From an uncultured Umboniibacter sp. (GTDB lineage Bacteria; Pseudomonadota; Gammaproteobacteria; Pseudomonadales; DSM-25080): a stretch of 64,000 bases of DNA. Below are positions 8,535-16,865 of the stretch, piece after piece. Location of the stretch: the NCBI RefSeq assembly GCF_947497555.1, contig NZ_CANMGY010000008.1, positions 62,001-126,000 on the forward strand. Reading direction: 5' to 3'. The stretch's first letter is position 1. The number at the start of each line of letters is the position of its first letter. The notes under the pieces are model-generated. The model had not been told where the DNA came from. It ran no database searches and was given only the letters and a program-made list of their open reading frames with translations. The translations under genes and the position numbers were made by a program.

Positions 8535-9893
8535 ATGGCTGCTCGGGGTCAATTTTCATCGCGTTTAGGTTTTCTCATGGCGGCAGCGGGTTCCGCTGTA
8601 GGGCTTGGTAACATTTGGGGGTTCCCTACTCAAACTGCGAGTAATGGCGGCGCAGCTTTCGTCCTAGTTTATCTCGCCTTGGCATTTTTGTTAGCGTATC
8701 CGGCACTGATGGCAGAACTCACGATTGGCCGCGCTAAGCGCGCTAACGTGGTGGACGCACTAGGTAGTGTCAGTTCGGGTAAGGCCGCCCACTATGTTGG
8801 CGCGACGGTTGGTTTGACCGGGGTGTTAACAGCCAGTTTAATCCTGAGTTTCTACTCCATTCTTGCGGGCTGGATGATGTCTCATATGATAGAGCCTATT
8901 GCTACGCTAGCGGGCGCTACTGAGACGGGTACTTGGCTCACTACTCAAGGCCCAGGCAGAGACATCATTTTCACCATACTTTTCTCGGTACTCACAATGC
9001 TCATTATTGTGGGTGGGGTTCGTGATGGCATCGAAAAGTGGTCTACGCGTCTTATGCCCAGTTTAATCACCATCCTCGTAGCGTTGATCATTTACGTATT
9101 AATGCAGCCCGGAGCGATGGACGGTTTAAAGCTCTACCTAGTTCCTGACTTCTCCGGAATTACTAATCCAGACTTGCTATTAAGTGCCATGGGACAAGCC
9201 TTTTTCTCATTGAGCCTAGGCGTGGGAACCATGCTTATCTACGGTTCCTATGTCAGCGAAAAGGAAAATCTTCCACGACTTGGCGCCTCGCTAACCATCA
9301 TCGATACCGGTATTGCCTTCACCGCCGGGCTGTTAATTATTCCCGCGATGTTTGTAGCCCAGGAATACGGCACCACAATTTATAGCGAAGCAGGCGAATT
9401 AGCTGCTGGGCCGGGATTAATTTTTGCGGTTCTACCGTCGGTATTTGACGGAATGGGCGCAACAGGAAGTTTCGTGGCCATCGCGTTTTTCCTACTAATG
9501 AGTATTGCGGCGTTGACCTCTTCAATCTCGATGCTTGAAGTGCCCGTAAGCTTCGTGAGCGAGCATTTCAATATTGAGCGAAAAATCGCGACATTTACTA
9601 CTGGCTCGCTCATCTTAGCGTTCAGCATAATCATTGCGCTAAATTTTGACAGTATGTTTGGCTTTGTGGCAGATCTCGCCACCGTTTACCTAGAGCCATT
9701 GATTGGCCTAGCGTTCTGTATATTTGCGGGTTGGCTCTGGAATCGTAATGAAGCGATGAAAGCTATTGCAGCTGGTCACCCAGAGGGGGAGTCGGCTTGG
9801 TTCGTTAAGGTCTGGCCATGGTATGTGAAGTTAATCTGCCCTACGCTGATTATTACCATGCTGTTTCCAACCCTGCAAAAGCTTCTCTCGTAG
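8535..9893 (+). CDS. Sodium-dependent transporter, neurotransmitter:sodium symporter (NSS/SNF) family
   Basis: A 452-residue inner-membrane protein with 11-12 predicted helices. The N-terminus carries the NSS signature SAVGLGNIWGFP (residues 20-31) with the unwound TM1, and helix 6 has the FFSLSLGVGTMLIYGSY stretch typical of the family. LeuT-like members import amino acids with Na+. In LeuT the motif reads NIWRFP and the Arg forms the extracellular gate; here it is Gly. Substrate is unknown. An ATG at 8535 is supported by AGAGG about ten bases upstream. A perfect 10-bp-arm inverted repeat lies just downstream and may terminate it. Appears monocistronic. Confidence 0.93.
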   Translation: MAARGQFSSRLGFLMAAAGSAVGLGNIWGFPTQTASNGGAAFVLVYLALAFLLAYPALMAELTIGRAKRANVVDALGSVSSGKAAHYVGATVGLTGVLTASLILSFYSILAGWMMSHMIEPIATLAGATETGTWLTTQGPGRDIIFTILFSVLTMLIIVGGVRDGIEKWSTRLMPSLITILVALIIYVLMQPGAMDGLKLYLVPDFSGITNPDLLLSAMGQAFFSLSLGVGTMLIYGSYVSEKENLPRLGASLTIIDTGIAFTAGLLIIPAMFVAQEYGTTIYSEAGELAAGPGLIFAVLPSVFDGMGATGSFVAIAFFLLMSIAALTSSISMLEVPVSFVSEHFNIERKIATFTTGSLILAFSIIIALNFDSMFGFVADLATVYLEPLIGLAFCIFAGWLWNRNEAMKAIAAGHPEGESAWFVKVWPWYVKLICPTLIITMLFPTLQKLLS

Positions 9894-9906
9894 TGACGCT
9901 TTGTTA

Positions 9907-9932
9907 GGTAGCTAAGTTAGCGCTTAGCTACC
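9907..9932 (+). terminator. Inverted repeat, possible terminator after the NSS transporter
   Basis: GGTAGCTAAG and CTTAGCTACC are perfect 10-base arms separated by six bases, 13 bases after the stop codon. There is no T tract, so intrinsic termination is uncertain; it may stabilise the mRNA 3' end. Confidence 0.55.
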
Positions 9933-10325
9933 TACTGATTTACCCAAACGCCTTAATCTCCTTGCTGTACTCCAGATAACTAATCTGAGCAATCAGCTAT
10001 GCGCCAACGAATCCTCAGTACTGACAAAAATTAGCCTACAACCGGTGACCCGAGAGTTATCCCTAGTGTGACTAAATGCTCCAATTTACAGCTCCGTAGG
10101 CTCTCTCAATACCGACCTTCTACTACGCAACGACAGAATTAATTTTACCGGGCTCGTAAATGTGACTTGCATCACACTTTTTTAAGCGATATATTTTTGT
10201 TAATTCAAATAAGAAATTTGATTAATAACAACAAAACGACCCACTCCTATTGTCTTACGAAGTGCAGTTTTCAGGTAGCTTCTACGGAACATTAAGAGAA
10301 CTGTTTTCGCTAAGGAATAGCTAAC
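9933..10325. other. Long intergenic region upstream of the LuxR-like gene
   Basis: No convincing open frame on either strand. The right half (about 10140-10260) is AT-rich, with TTGCATCACA and AT runs such as TTAATTCAAATAAGAAATTTG, and probably holds the promoter of the following regulator. No RNA gene recognised. Confidence 0.5.
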
Positions 10326-11477
10326 ATGGTAACGTTCGTGCCACCCTCCGATGAGGCGTTGTCGACTAAAGGATTAGAAGACCTCGATAACTTGGACGAT
10401 TTTTTCTATCGCCTGCAGCGCAAAGCCATTGATGAGACGGAAATGTCTCAGGGACTATCGTGCTTTGGACGGTTAGTTGGCGCGTCGAAGGTTGACTTAA
10501 TTTCCTTTTCGACCACTCGAAATACGATCAAAGATCACTGGCACACCCATTCCTCAGGTATTCGTGATTGGCTGTATCGGTGGCCGTATGGTGCCTTTCG
10601 CTTCCAACCCATTACCGATGCCTTGAACTACTCAGGGCTACATGTAGCCTCGCTTGCCCAATCTTTGGAACTTCGTAGCTTAGAAGCCCCTTCGGGACTT
10701 GAAAAGGCCTATCTATCGTGCCTAGGAATTTCCGATTACTGTTCTATGTCATTCAGTATAAATTCTGAACTACGTGCTATTTTGATCTTTTCTCGTAGTG
10801 CTATTGAAGCAAAATTTAATAGAAATGATATGCGAGATCTTGAGCGGGTAGCCGTAAAAGCCAAGCAGAGTTTTACCGCCTATTGGACAGACGATGACAA
10901 CTTTAGCGAATACGCTGAACAGAACGGAGCTATCCAAGGTAAAACTCAACCCTGTGTGGTCTTGGATACAGATCATTCTGTTCTCTACAGTTCGCGAAGT
11001 TTTCAAGAATTTTGCCAAACATCAGAGATAATCCGTATCAGTGACGAGGGCGATATTGTCTGCAGTGATCAGGACTTTTGCGATAGCCTTCGTCAGGCTT
11101 CAGATTTAACATTAAGCACGTCTGTGACTTCTGAATTAAACGCACTTCGCGTCGTACCAGTACCTGACAACGAAACACTTTTCGCGCTCGTTTCACGTTC
11201 AGAATTCAACAACCTTGGGGCGATTCAGATTGAATTTTATGAGGGGGATCTCATTCCAACACTTAAGATCTCTGATATAACGGAGAATCTTCGCGCCACA
11301 CCTGGTGAAGCGAAACTTTGTGTAGAACTAGTTCGCAGTGGCGACTTAATCGGCGCAGCCCATTACTGTAATCTAAATTTGAAAACAGCAAAGCTATTTT
11401 TGAATTCACTATTAACCCGTAACCGCTTAAGCAGTATTCAAGAACTGCAGCAGACAATTTATCAGCTATTCAAATAG
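10326..11477 (+). CDS. LuxR-type helix-turn-helix regulator, divergent member
   Basis: A 383-residue cytoplasmic protein. The last ~65 residues (LRATPGEAKLCVELVRSGDLIGAAHYCNLNLKTAKLFLNSLLTRN...) follow the LuxR/GerE pattern T-P-x-E-A-x-L...G...A-A...L..K-T-A...L..I..K, though recognition-helix residues are unusual. The N-terminal ~180 residues may be a sensor domain of PAS/GAF type; the region around 205-300 (CVVLDTDHSVLYSSRSFQEFC) resembles a PAS repeat. No ligand can be named. It sits alone upstream of the NagX-like gene with 131 bases between, and may regulate it, but that is only positional. Start ATG at 10326 follows AAGGAATAGCTAAC. Confidence 0.7.
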   Translation: MVTFVPPSDEALSTKGLEDLDNLDDFFYRLQRKAIDETEMSQGLSCFGRLVGASKVDLISFSTTRNTIKDHWHTHSSGIRDWLYRWPYGAFRFQPITDALNYSGLHVASLAQSLELRSLEAPSGLEKAYLSCLGISDYCSMSFSINSELRAILIFSRSAIEAKFNRNDMRDLERVAVKAKQSFTAYWTDDDNFSEYAEQNGAIQGKTQPCVVLDTDHSVLYSSRSFQEFCQTSEIIRISDEGDIVCSDQDFCDSLRQASDLTLSTSVTSELNALRVVPVPDNETLFALVSRSEFNNLGAIQIEFYEGDLIPTLKISDITENLRATPGEAKLCVELVRSGDLIGAAHYCNLNLKTAKLFLNSLLTRNRLSSIQELQQTIYQLFK

Positions 11478-11608
11478 CGATTACTCTGCTTTAGCACTAA
11501 AGGAATTAATAGCTAGCTGACACCTCGCACGTGAATGATATACCATCGCTTTGACTTTCCCCCCCACCTCGCATGCGGTAATCTAGAGAAAAAGTCGGAG
11601 CGCTACAA

Positions 11609-12787
11609 ATGAACCCAGTAAGTCACTACACGCAATCGGTATTTAGTCGTTACTCATCTAATCGGCTCCTAAGTCTTGATGTGCTCCGCGGACTTGCGGT
11701 AGTGGCAATGATTATTGTCAACACGCCTGGCGACTGGGGGCATGTTTACGCCCCCTTACTCCACGCCAGCTGGAATGGCTGGACACCCACCGACGTTATC
11801 TTTCCTGCCTTTCTCTTCATCATGGGCATGTCCATTGTAGCCAGCGGCCTAGACACGAAAACTCCGGACCTAAAGATCTATGCCAATATCGGTACGCGGG
11901 CATTAAAGCTTTTTGGGTTAGGCTTACTTATTGCCGTCTTTTATTATCCATTTGGCCAGGAGGGCTTCAACTGGTGGGAGTCTCAAGTAGAAACCATTCG
12001 GATTATGGGGGTACTGCAACGCATTGCTCTCGTCTATATCTTCTGCACGATCATTGTACTGAATAGCAAACCCCTAAGTTGGCTTGTCAGCGCAGCGGCG
12101 TTGTGCGCAGCCTATTGGGCAATGATGATGCTAGCCCCCTATAGCGTTTTGGGTGTGGATATGGCGGGAACACTTGTGCACGGGAATAACTTTGCTGCCT
12201 TCATTGACGATTTCTTTTTAGGTAGAGAGCACGTTTACTTCGATATCATTGTTCCATTTGCCTATGACCCAGAGGGGTTACTCAGCACCTTAACAGCGAC
12301 GAGCTCGGCATTACTTGGGGCCGTGTGTGCAAAATTCTTCATTAATAAGGAAGCAAGTAGTATTTTCTGGGTAGCGCTGTCCGGTATTGTGCTCTTTGTA
12401 CTTGGTGATTTTATCAGCGAGCAAATCCCCATTAATAAGACACTTTGGACCCCAAGCTTTGTGCTGGTAACGGCGGGGGTGACGCTAGTCGTTACGGCGG
12501 CATTTATGCTGATTTTAGATCAACTAGAAATTCGTGGGTGGTCTGCGCCCTTAGTAGTTTGTGGCACCAACGCCATCGCAATTTATGTACTGGCGGCGCT
12601 ACTCAGCCGACTAGTAATTATGATTCCAGTGGGCGAAACCTCACTGCAGGGTTGGCTGTACGCTACGCTGTTTCAGCCGGCCTTTGGCGACAAGCCAGGT
12701 TCCCTAGCCTTTGCGTTGGTGTTTCTTGCAGTGTGTTATCTGCCTATCCACGCAATGTACAAGCGTGGCATCTTTTTAAAGGTTTGA
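11609..12787 (+). CDS. NagX-like membrane acyltransferase (heparan-alpha-glucosaminide N-acetyltransferase family, DUF5009)
   Basis: A 392-residue inner-membrane protein with about ten helices. The N-terminus has the family signature RLLSLDVLRGLAVVAMIIVN followed by HASWNGWTPTDVIFPAFLFIMGMSI, including the conserved His and Asp implicated in acetyl transfer across the membrane in HGSNAT. Other conserved stretches are RIMGVLQRIALVY and FDPEGLLST-like (YDPEGLLSTLTA). In marine bacteria such genes often sit with chitin or GlcNAc genes (nagX); here the neighbours do not show that pathway, so the acceptor sugar is unknown. The next gene begins four bases after its stop, indicating an operon. Confidence 0.88.
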   Translation: MNPVSHYTQSVFSRYSSNRLLSLDVLRGLAVVAMIIVNTPGDWGHVYAPLLHASWNGWTPTDVIFPAFLFIMGMSIVASGLDTKTPDLKIYANIGTRALKLFGLGLLIAVFYYPFGQEGFNWWESQVETIRIMGVLQRIALVYIFCTIIVLNSKPLSWLVSAAALCAAYWAMMMLAPYSVLGVDMAGTLVHGNNFAAFIDDFFLGREHVYFDIIVPFAYDPEGLLSTLTATSSALLGAVCAKFFINKEASSIFWVALSGIVLFVLGDFISEQIPINKTLWTPSFVLVTAGVTLVVTAAFMLILDQLEIRGWSAPLVVCGTNAIAIYVLAALLSRLVIMIPVGETSLQGWLYATLFQPAFGDKPGSLAFALVFLAVCYLPIHAMYKRGIFLKV

Positions 12788-12791
12788 GAAT

Positions 12792-13823
12792 ATGACTAGC
12801 GCAACTGAATTGAGTCATCGACAGATTGGCTATTGGCTAGTTTTTCTCGTAGCGGCGTTAGTAGTTGCTTGGGTGCCCTGGCTTAGCGATGCCGCGCACG
12901 AGCTTATTAACCTCACCATGCTCGATGCCTTCGGTATCTTCGCTACGGCTAAGTTGATCAATGGGGCAATCTCCGTGGTCCAGAGTGTGAGTGTTTCCGT
13001 CAGCGTCTTTGCCGGGCTTGCTATTCAACCGGGGGAGTTTTTAGATCCGCTAAATGACTTGATTGAGAGCTTTAGCTGGATGAGTTTGTTAGCACTCGCT
13101 TCGCTTGGAATGCAGAAACTGCTTTTGCTTATCACTTCAGGCAAGTACTTCAACGTGTTCTTAACCCTCGCCGCCGTGGCGCTGGCAGCAAGTTTATTGC
13201 CGCGTTATCGCCATCACTTTGAGTTCTCAAGGCGGTTGTTAGTGTGCGCCTTTGCGCTACGATTCATAGTCCCCACCACCTTACTGTTGAGTGAAACAGC
13301 GGACTGGTTGCTGCTGTCTGAATACCGGAGTGCCTCCCACGATGAACTGATTCAGAGTCAGGCGGTACTCACGAGCATCAGTGATACTTACACCGTACCC
13401 GATAACGCTGACGCTACGAGCCCTGAAGAACACGAGGCAGCTAGTGCTGCACCCAGTTCAAGCTTGCCCAGTAGCGGCAGCACCAACAGTTCGACCGCGA
13501 GTACCACTGCCGGGACCACTGTCACCCCCACAACTACCAGTGAACCGGCCGAGAGTACACGACCTGCGTTCACCGAAGACCCTATTGGTTACTGGAACTG
13601 GGAAGCGCCAACAACCGAGGTAGACCCGCATGATAGAGACTGGCAGCAAATTGCGCAGGAATTAGAGGCCTTCTTGAGTGACGAGGATGCCTTAAATCAA
13701 AGCCTTCAAGCTACCACCGTTTCGGTAGTGGATCTGACGGTGATCTTCCTACTACAGACGCTACTCATACCTCTGCTGTTTCTTTTTGTGATGTGGCGAG
13801 TTATGCGAAAGTGGTGGGCATAA
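12792..13823 (+). CDS. Uncharacterised inner-membrane protein with a Ser/Thr-rich linker
   Basis: A 343-residue protein I cannot assign to a known function. It has a helix at about 14-32, three to four more between about 90 and 180, then a low-complexity periplasmic-type segment at about 205-265 rich in Ser, Thr, Pro and Ala, a short acidic region with Trp residues (YWNWEAP), and a final helix near 308-335 followed by a basic C-terminus. The start follows the NagX-like stop by four bases and is probably translationally linked. The linker DNA reads as acceptable protein in more than one frame, but the membrane helices fix this frame. Confidence 0.75.
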   Translation: MTSATELSHRQIGYWLVFLVAALVVAWVPWLSDAAHELINLTMLDAFGIFATAKLINGAISVVQSVSVSVSVFAGLAIQPGEFLDPLNDLIESFSWMSLLALASLGMQKLLLLITSGKYFNVFLTLAAVALAASLLPRYRHHFEFSRRLLVCAFALRFIVPTTLLLSETADWLLLSEYRSASHDELIQSQAVLTSISDTYTVPDNADATSPEEHEAASAAPSSSLPSSGSTNSSTASTTAGTTVTPTTTSEPAESTRPAFTEDPIGYWNWEAPTTEVDPHDRDWQQIAQELEAFLSDEDALNQSLQATTVSVVDLTVIFLLQTLLIPLLFLFVMWRVMRKWWA

Positions 13824-13862
13824 TTTACTGCGCATCTGAGTAGAACCCACCTACTTAAACGC

Positions 13863-13891
13863 TTCCACCTAGCACAGCAATTAGCTATACT
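13863..13891 (+). promoter_or_regulatory. Probable sigma-70 promoter of ssrA
   Basis: TTCCAC (13863-13868), 17-base spacer, TATACT (13886-13891). The mature tmRNA 5' end is at 13913; a start near 13898 would leave a short leader for RNase P to remove. Confidence 0.6.
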
Positions 13892-13912
13892 GCGCGGGTT
13901 CAAGAGAACATT

Positions 13913-14296
13913 GGGGCCGACTTGGATTCGACGACGGTAACAAAGTTTTCTGGTGCATGCCGTGATGACAGCCAATCACGTTAATCCAAAGCTGTATTTG
14001 TTATAGTTGCAAACGACTCTAACTATGAAGGTTACGCACTAGCTGCATAAACCTTTAATAGCGGTTCGCCCGCTATCGGTCATCAGCAAGGTGCCAGTAT
14101 CGCGCTGCTGACTGTCATATAGAACTGGATCGTAACAAGGTTTGCTTGAGGCTGCGTTACTAAACTTTTATCAAGATCGCCAATAACGTCCTGTCCCTCG
14201 GGCTGTTTGCGGTTAACTTAATTGAGGGAGACTAAGCATGTAGAGCCGAAAATGGCGTACTGGCGGACGGGGGTTCAACTCCCCCCGGCTCCACCA
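13913..14296 (+). ncRNA. ssrA: Transfer-messenger RNA (tmRNA, 10Sa RNA)
   Basis: A 384-base RNA that rescues stalled ribosomes with SmpB. The 5' end GGGGCCGACTTGGATTCGACG and 3' end GGGGGTTCAACTCCCCCCGGCTCCACCA form the alanine tRNA-like domain with T arm and encoded CCA. The tag reading frame starts at the resume codon GCA at 14009 and ends in TAA at 14048-14050. It encodes ANDSNYEGYALAA, so the full tag with the tmRNA-borne Ala is AANDSNYEGYALAA, longer than the E. coli tag but with the degron ending ALAA. The 3' end is a well-known integration site; accessory genes begin right after. Confidence 0.98.
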
Positions 14297-14499
14297 ATTT
14301 CTTCTTTCGAAGCGAGTCAACTCGCTTCAAATCTCCTCAAATCGAACCTCAAGAACGCGGCTATCACTGGGCTCTAGTGCATGTTGCGAAGTCAGCTTGG
14401 TTCAAATCTTCTCATCTTGGCTTGACCTTTCCCCGGTAATTAGAACCACGACATCGACGAGATTTCCAGTTAATCTACCCAGAGGGAGATCTCAAGACA

Positions 14500-14763
14500 A
14501 TGAAGAAACGTTACTCAGAAGAGCAAATTATCAAGGCAATCAAGCAGCATGAAGCCGGAGCGAAGGCAGACGATATTTGCCGAGATATGGGCATTTCGTC
14601 GGGCACATTCTATAACTGGCGCTCTAAGTACGCAGGCCTCGAAGTGAATGAGGCAAAAAGGCTACGTGAACTAGAGCCAGAAAATGGCAAGTTGAAGCGG
14701 TTACTAGCCGATAAGCTTCTTGAAGTCGAAGCGATGAAGGAAATTGTTTCAAAAAATTGGTAA
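14500..14763 (+). CDS. IS3-family transposase OrfA
   Basis: An 87-residue helix-turn-helix protein (KKRYSEEQIIKAIKQHEAG; ICRDMGISSGTFYNWRSKYAG) with a leucine-rich C-terminal helix, which binds the IS ends. The frame ends at 14763 next to an A6 run; the heptamer A AAA AAT at about 14749-14755 could support -1 frameshifting into orfB to make the OrfAB transposase, as in other IS3 elements. Because orfB has a stop codon, only OrfA or a truncated fusion would be made. Confidence 0.92.
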   Translation: MKKRYSEEQIIKAIKQHEAGAKADDICRDMGISSGTFYNWRSKYAGLEVNEAKRLRELEPENGKLKRLLADKLLEVEAMKEIVSKNW

Positions 14764-15575
14764 AGCCAGCCGACCGCAAACCGATCGTAGTCTTTTTGAT
14801 GGAACGGTTTGGTTTTTCTCAGCGCCGAGCATGTGCGCTGGCACAGGTCAGTCGGACTGGCTTTCGATACAAGGCCGCTGGATATGGCGATGAGCGACTT
14901 CGTAAGCGCCTCAAAGAACTTGCGGCGAAGTACTCACGTTATGGCTAATTAATGCTTCATGCGCTGTTAAAGCGAGAGGGATTAGTGGTGAACCGTAAGC
15001 GTACTTATCGCGTCTACACCGAAGAATGCCTTCAGGTGCGAACTAAGAAACGAAAGAAGCTTACTCGTCCGCGTATTGTCTCGGATCCCGCTACTGAGAT
15101 TAATCAAAGTTGGTCGATGGACTTTGTGTCGGATCAACTCGCGAACCATCGACGTTTTAGAATCTTAAATGTCGTTGACGATTACACGCGCGAAATTGTT
15201 GGTCAGCTAACGGAATACTCGATATCGGGTGCTCGCGTCGCCCGCTTCCTATCAGACCTGATCGAAGTTCGCAGTAAGCCTAGCAGTATAACCTGTGATA
15301 ATGGCACTGAATTTACAAGTAAGTCGATGTTCTTTTGGAGTCAGGAAACTAAAGTGAAGCTCAATTTTATTCAGCCAGGAAAGCCGACGCAAAATGCGTT
15401 TGTAGAGAGCTTTAATTGTCGATTCAGGGATGCTTGCTTAAATCAGCATTGGTTTAGGAAATTACAAGAAGCCCGCTATGAGGTCGCCAAATGGCAACAC
15501 CATTACAATAATGAACGCCCCCACAGCTCGCTAAATTATTTAACCCCGGTAGCTTTTGCGGAAAAGGCTGCCTAA
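14757..15575 (+). pseudogene. IS3-family transposase OrfB, interrupted by an in-frame stop
   Basis: Catalytic half of the transposase in the -1 frame relative to orfA. The reading frame runs MVKPADRKPIVVFLMERFG ... KYSRYG, then TAA at 14946-14948, then continues in the same frame as LMLHALLKREG to 15575. Relatives read YGYRMLHALLKREG, so the stop replaces a conserved Tyr codon. The DDE core is intact downstream: WSMDFVSD, the D of VVDDYTRE, CDNGTEF, and QPGKPTQNAFVESFN with the Glu. A single substitution region (TAATTA for Tyr-Arg) thus kills the element unless it is read through. Confidence 0.92.
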
Positions 15576-15698
15576 TATGGGAAATCTCATCGAGAGGTTG
15601 GTACTAATCGAGGGGAAAGGTCAGTGCACTACTGTGCATTGTTGGCGCGTTGATTATCTTTTTTAGTGCAAGTCAGCTACATCAATCCGGATAAATTA

Positions 15699-16085
15699 AT
15701 GACAAGAACTATCAGTAAAGTTGCCAAAGAACTAAACGTCAGCGTCGAGACAATCCGCTTTTATGAACGGAAAAACCTGATTGCGCAGCCCATTAAACCT
15801 GAAACTGGCTATCGCCAGTATCCTGATGAAACGGTTGACCGCATTAGATTTATTAAGCGAGCACAAGATTTAGGATTTACCCTCAATGAAATCGCCAATC
15901 TACTAAGCTTGAACGACCGCCCATGCGGTCAGGTGCAGGAACTAGCAGAGCATAAACTCAGTACCGTGAAAGAAAAAATGGCTGATTTACGACGCTTGGA
16001 AAATGCATTGCAGGCACTTTTAACGCAATGCCTAAGCAATGACGATGACAGTCACTGCCCGATCATTGATTCTCTCCTACCGTAG
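15699..16085 (+). CDS. merR: Mercuric resistance transcriptional regulator MerR
   Basis: Metal-responsive activator/repressor. The 128 residues have the MerR winged helix (ISKVAKELNVSVETIRFYERKNLI) and a dimerisation coiled coil. Three cysteines, C76, C111 and C120, have the same spacing (35 and 9) as the Hg(II)-binding triad C82, C117, C126 of Tn501 MerR, which marks it as a mercury sensor. An in-frame GTG at 15666 would add eleven residues; I prefer the ATG at 15699. Unlike Tn21/Tn501, it is codirectional with merT and lies upstream of the operator, so it does not share the divergent promoter and needs its own. Confidence 0.94.
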   Translation: MTRTISKVAKELNVSVETIRFYERKNLIAQPIKPETGYRQYPDETVDRIRFIKRAQDLGFTLNEIANLLSLNDRPCGQVQELAEHKLSTVKEKMADLRRLENALQALLTQCLSNDDDSHCPIIDSLLP

Positions 16086-16109
16086 CCTTATCCAATCCTA
16101 AAAACCACC

Positions 16110-16141
16110 TTGACTCCGTACTATGGTACGGAGTTTAAACT
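16110..16141 (+). promoter_or_regulatory. MerR-controlled mer promoter/operator
   Basis: TTGACT at 16110-16115 (-35), the dyad ACTCCGTAC (16113-16121) / GTACGGAGT (16126-16134), and TTAAAC or TAAACT at 16135-16141 (-10), giving a long 19-20-base spacer. The stretched spacer with centred dyad is the defining architecture of MerR promoters, and the sequence is close to that of Tn501. It drives merT, 34 bases downstream. Confidence 0.95.
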
Positions 16142-16174
16142 AACTCTATAAATTAATCATATTGGAGGCATAAG

Positions 16175-16522
16175 GTGTCCCGTAAAGTGTCTAATCTACC
16201 ACTTATTGGTGGGGTGCTAGCAGCTATTGGCGCGAGTGTTTGTTGTGCAGGACCTTTGGTTTTATTGTTGCTAGGCATTAGTGGCTCCTGGATTAGCAAC
16301 CTAACGCTTTTAGAGCCGTATCGTCCCATTTTTATTGTGGCCGTTTTAGTTCTATTTGGCTTTGCAGGATGGAAGGTCTATCGCCCGATCAAAGATTGTG
16401 AGCCCGGTGCTACTTGTGCGGTACCGAAAGTTCGCAAACGACGCCAGTTGGTATTTTGGTTAACCCTACTCACAGCATTTGTACTTGTGACCAGTAATTA
16501 TTGGATTCTTTGGTTTGCATAA
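16175..16522 (+). CDS. merT: Mercuric ion transport protein MerT
   Basis: Inner-membrane mercury importer of 115 residues with three predicted helices (about 9-35, 50-68, 90-112). Vicinal cysteines C23-C24 in the first helix (GASVCCAGPLVL) take Hg(II) from MerP, and a second pair, C75 and C81, in the cytoplasmic loop passes it on; both pairs are conserved in the family. GTG start at 16175 with TTGGAGG eight bases upstream. First gene after the MerR promoter. Confidence 0.95.
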   Translation: MSRKVSNLPLIGGVLAAIGASVCCAGPLVLLLLGISGSWISNLTLLEPYRPIFIVAVLVLFGFAGWKVYRPIKDCEPGATCAVPKVRKRRQLVFWLTLLTAFVLVTSNYWILWFA

Positions 16523-16577
16523 AACTGGACGCCAGAGAGCTGTATTAAGAATCGAACTTTTAAACTTGGAGTACATG

Positions 16578-16865
16578 ATGAAAAAATTAGTATTAGTGAT
16601 CCTATTGTCTCTGCTTAGTCTGAGCACGTTTGCCAAAGAGCAAACAGTAACTTTGGAAGTGCCAACCATGAATTGTGCGACCTGTCCGATTACCGTGAAA
16701 CAGGCTTTGCAAAACGTTGATGGCGTTAGCAAAGCTGAAATTACCTACAGTACCAAATTAGCGGTTGTGATCTTTGATGACGAAAAAACTACAGTTAAAG
16801 CGCTAACCGCAGCGACTGCCAATGCAGGTTATCCATCGACAATGGTGGAAACCGAAACGCCATGA
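16578..16865 (+). CDS. merP: Periplasmic mercury-binding protein MerP
   Basis: A 95-residue exported protein with a signal peptide (MKKLVLVILLSLLSLSTFAK) and one heavy-metal-associated (HMA) domain. The metal site is MNCATC (C33, C36), with the ferredoxin-like fold continuing to PSTMVE. It captures Hg(II) in the periplasm and hands it to MerT. Two adjacent ATGs exist (16575, 16578); GGAG at 16568-16571 is better spaced for 16578. It overlaps the next gene by four bases (ATGA). Confidence 0.94.
   Translation: MKKLVLVILLSLLSLSTFAKEQTVTLEVPTMNCATCPITVKQALQNVDGVSKAEITYSTKLAVVIFDDEKTTVKALTAATANAGYPSTMVETETP

Larger units (their letters stand above)
14423..15623 (+). mobile_element. IS3-family insertion sequence (IS407-like group), inactivated
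   Basis: A 1,201-bp element bounded by imperfect terminal inverted repeats: left TGACCTTTCCCCGG... at 14423, right end the complement of TGACCTTTCCCCTCG... ending at 15623; the first 12 bases are identical and the similarity continues (ATTAG, ACCA) for about 27. It holds orfA and a -1-frame orfB with the DDE catalytic core. orfB carries an in-frame TAA. The four bases outside each end differ (GGCT left, GTGC right), so no target duplication is visible. It lies between tmRNA and the mercury genes. Confidence 0.92.

Noticed and set aside
13388-13649. Several overlapping frames in the Ser/Thr-rich linker region
   Set aside because: They arise from biased codons of the linker; the membrane helices fix one frame.
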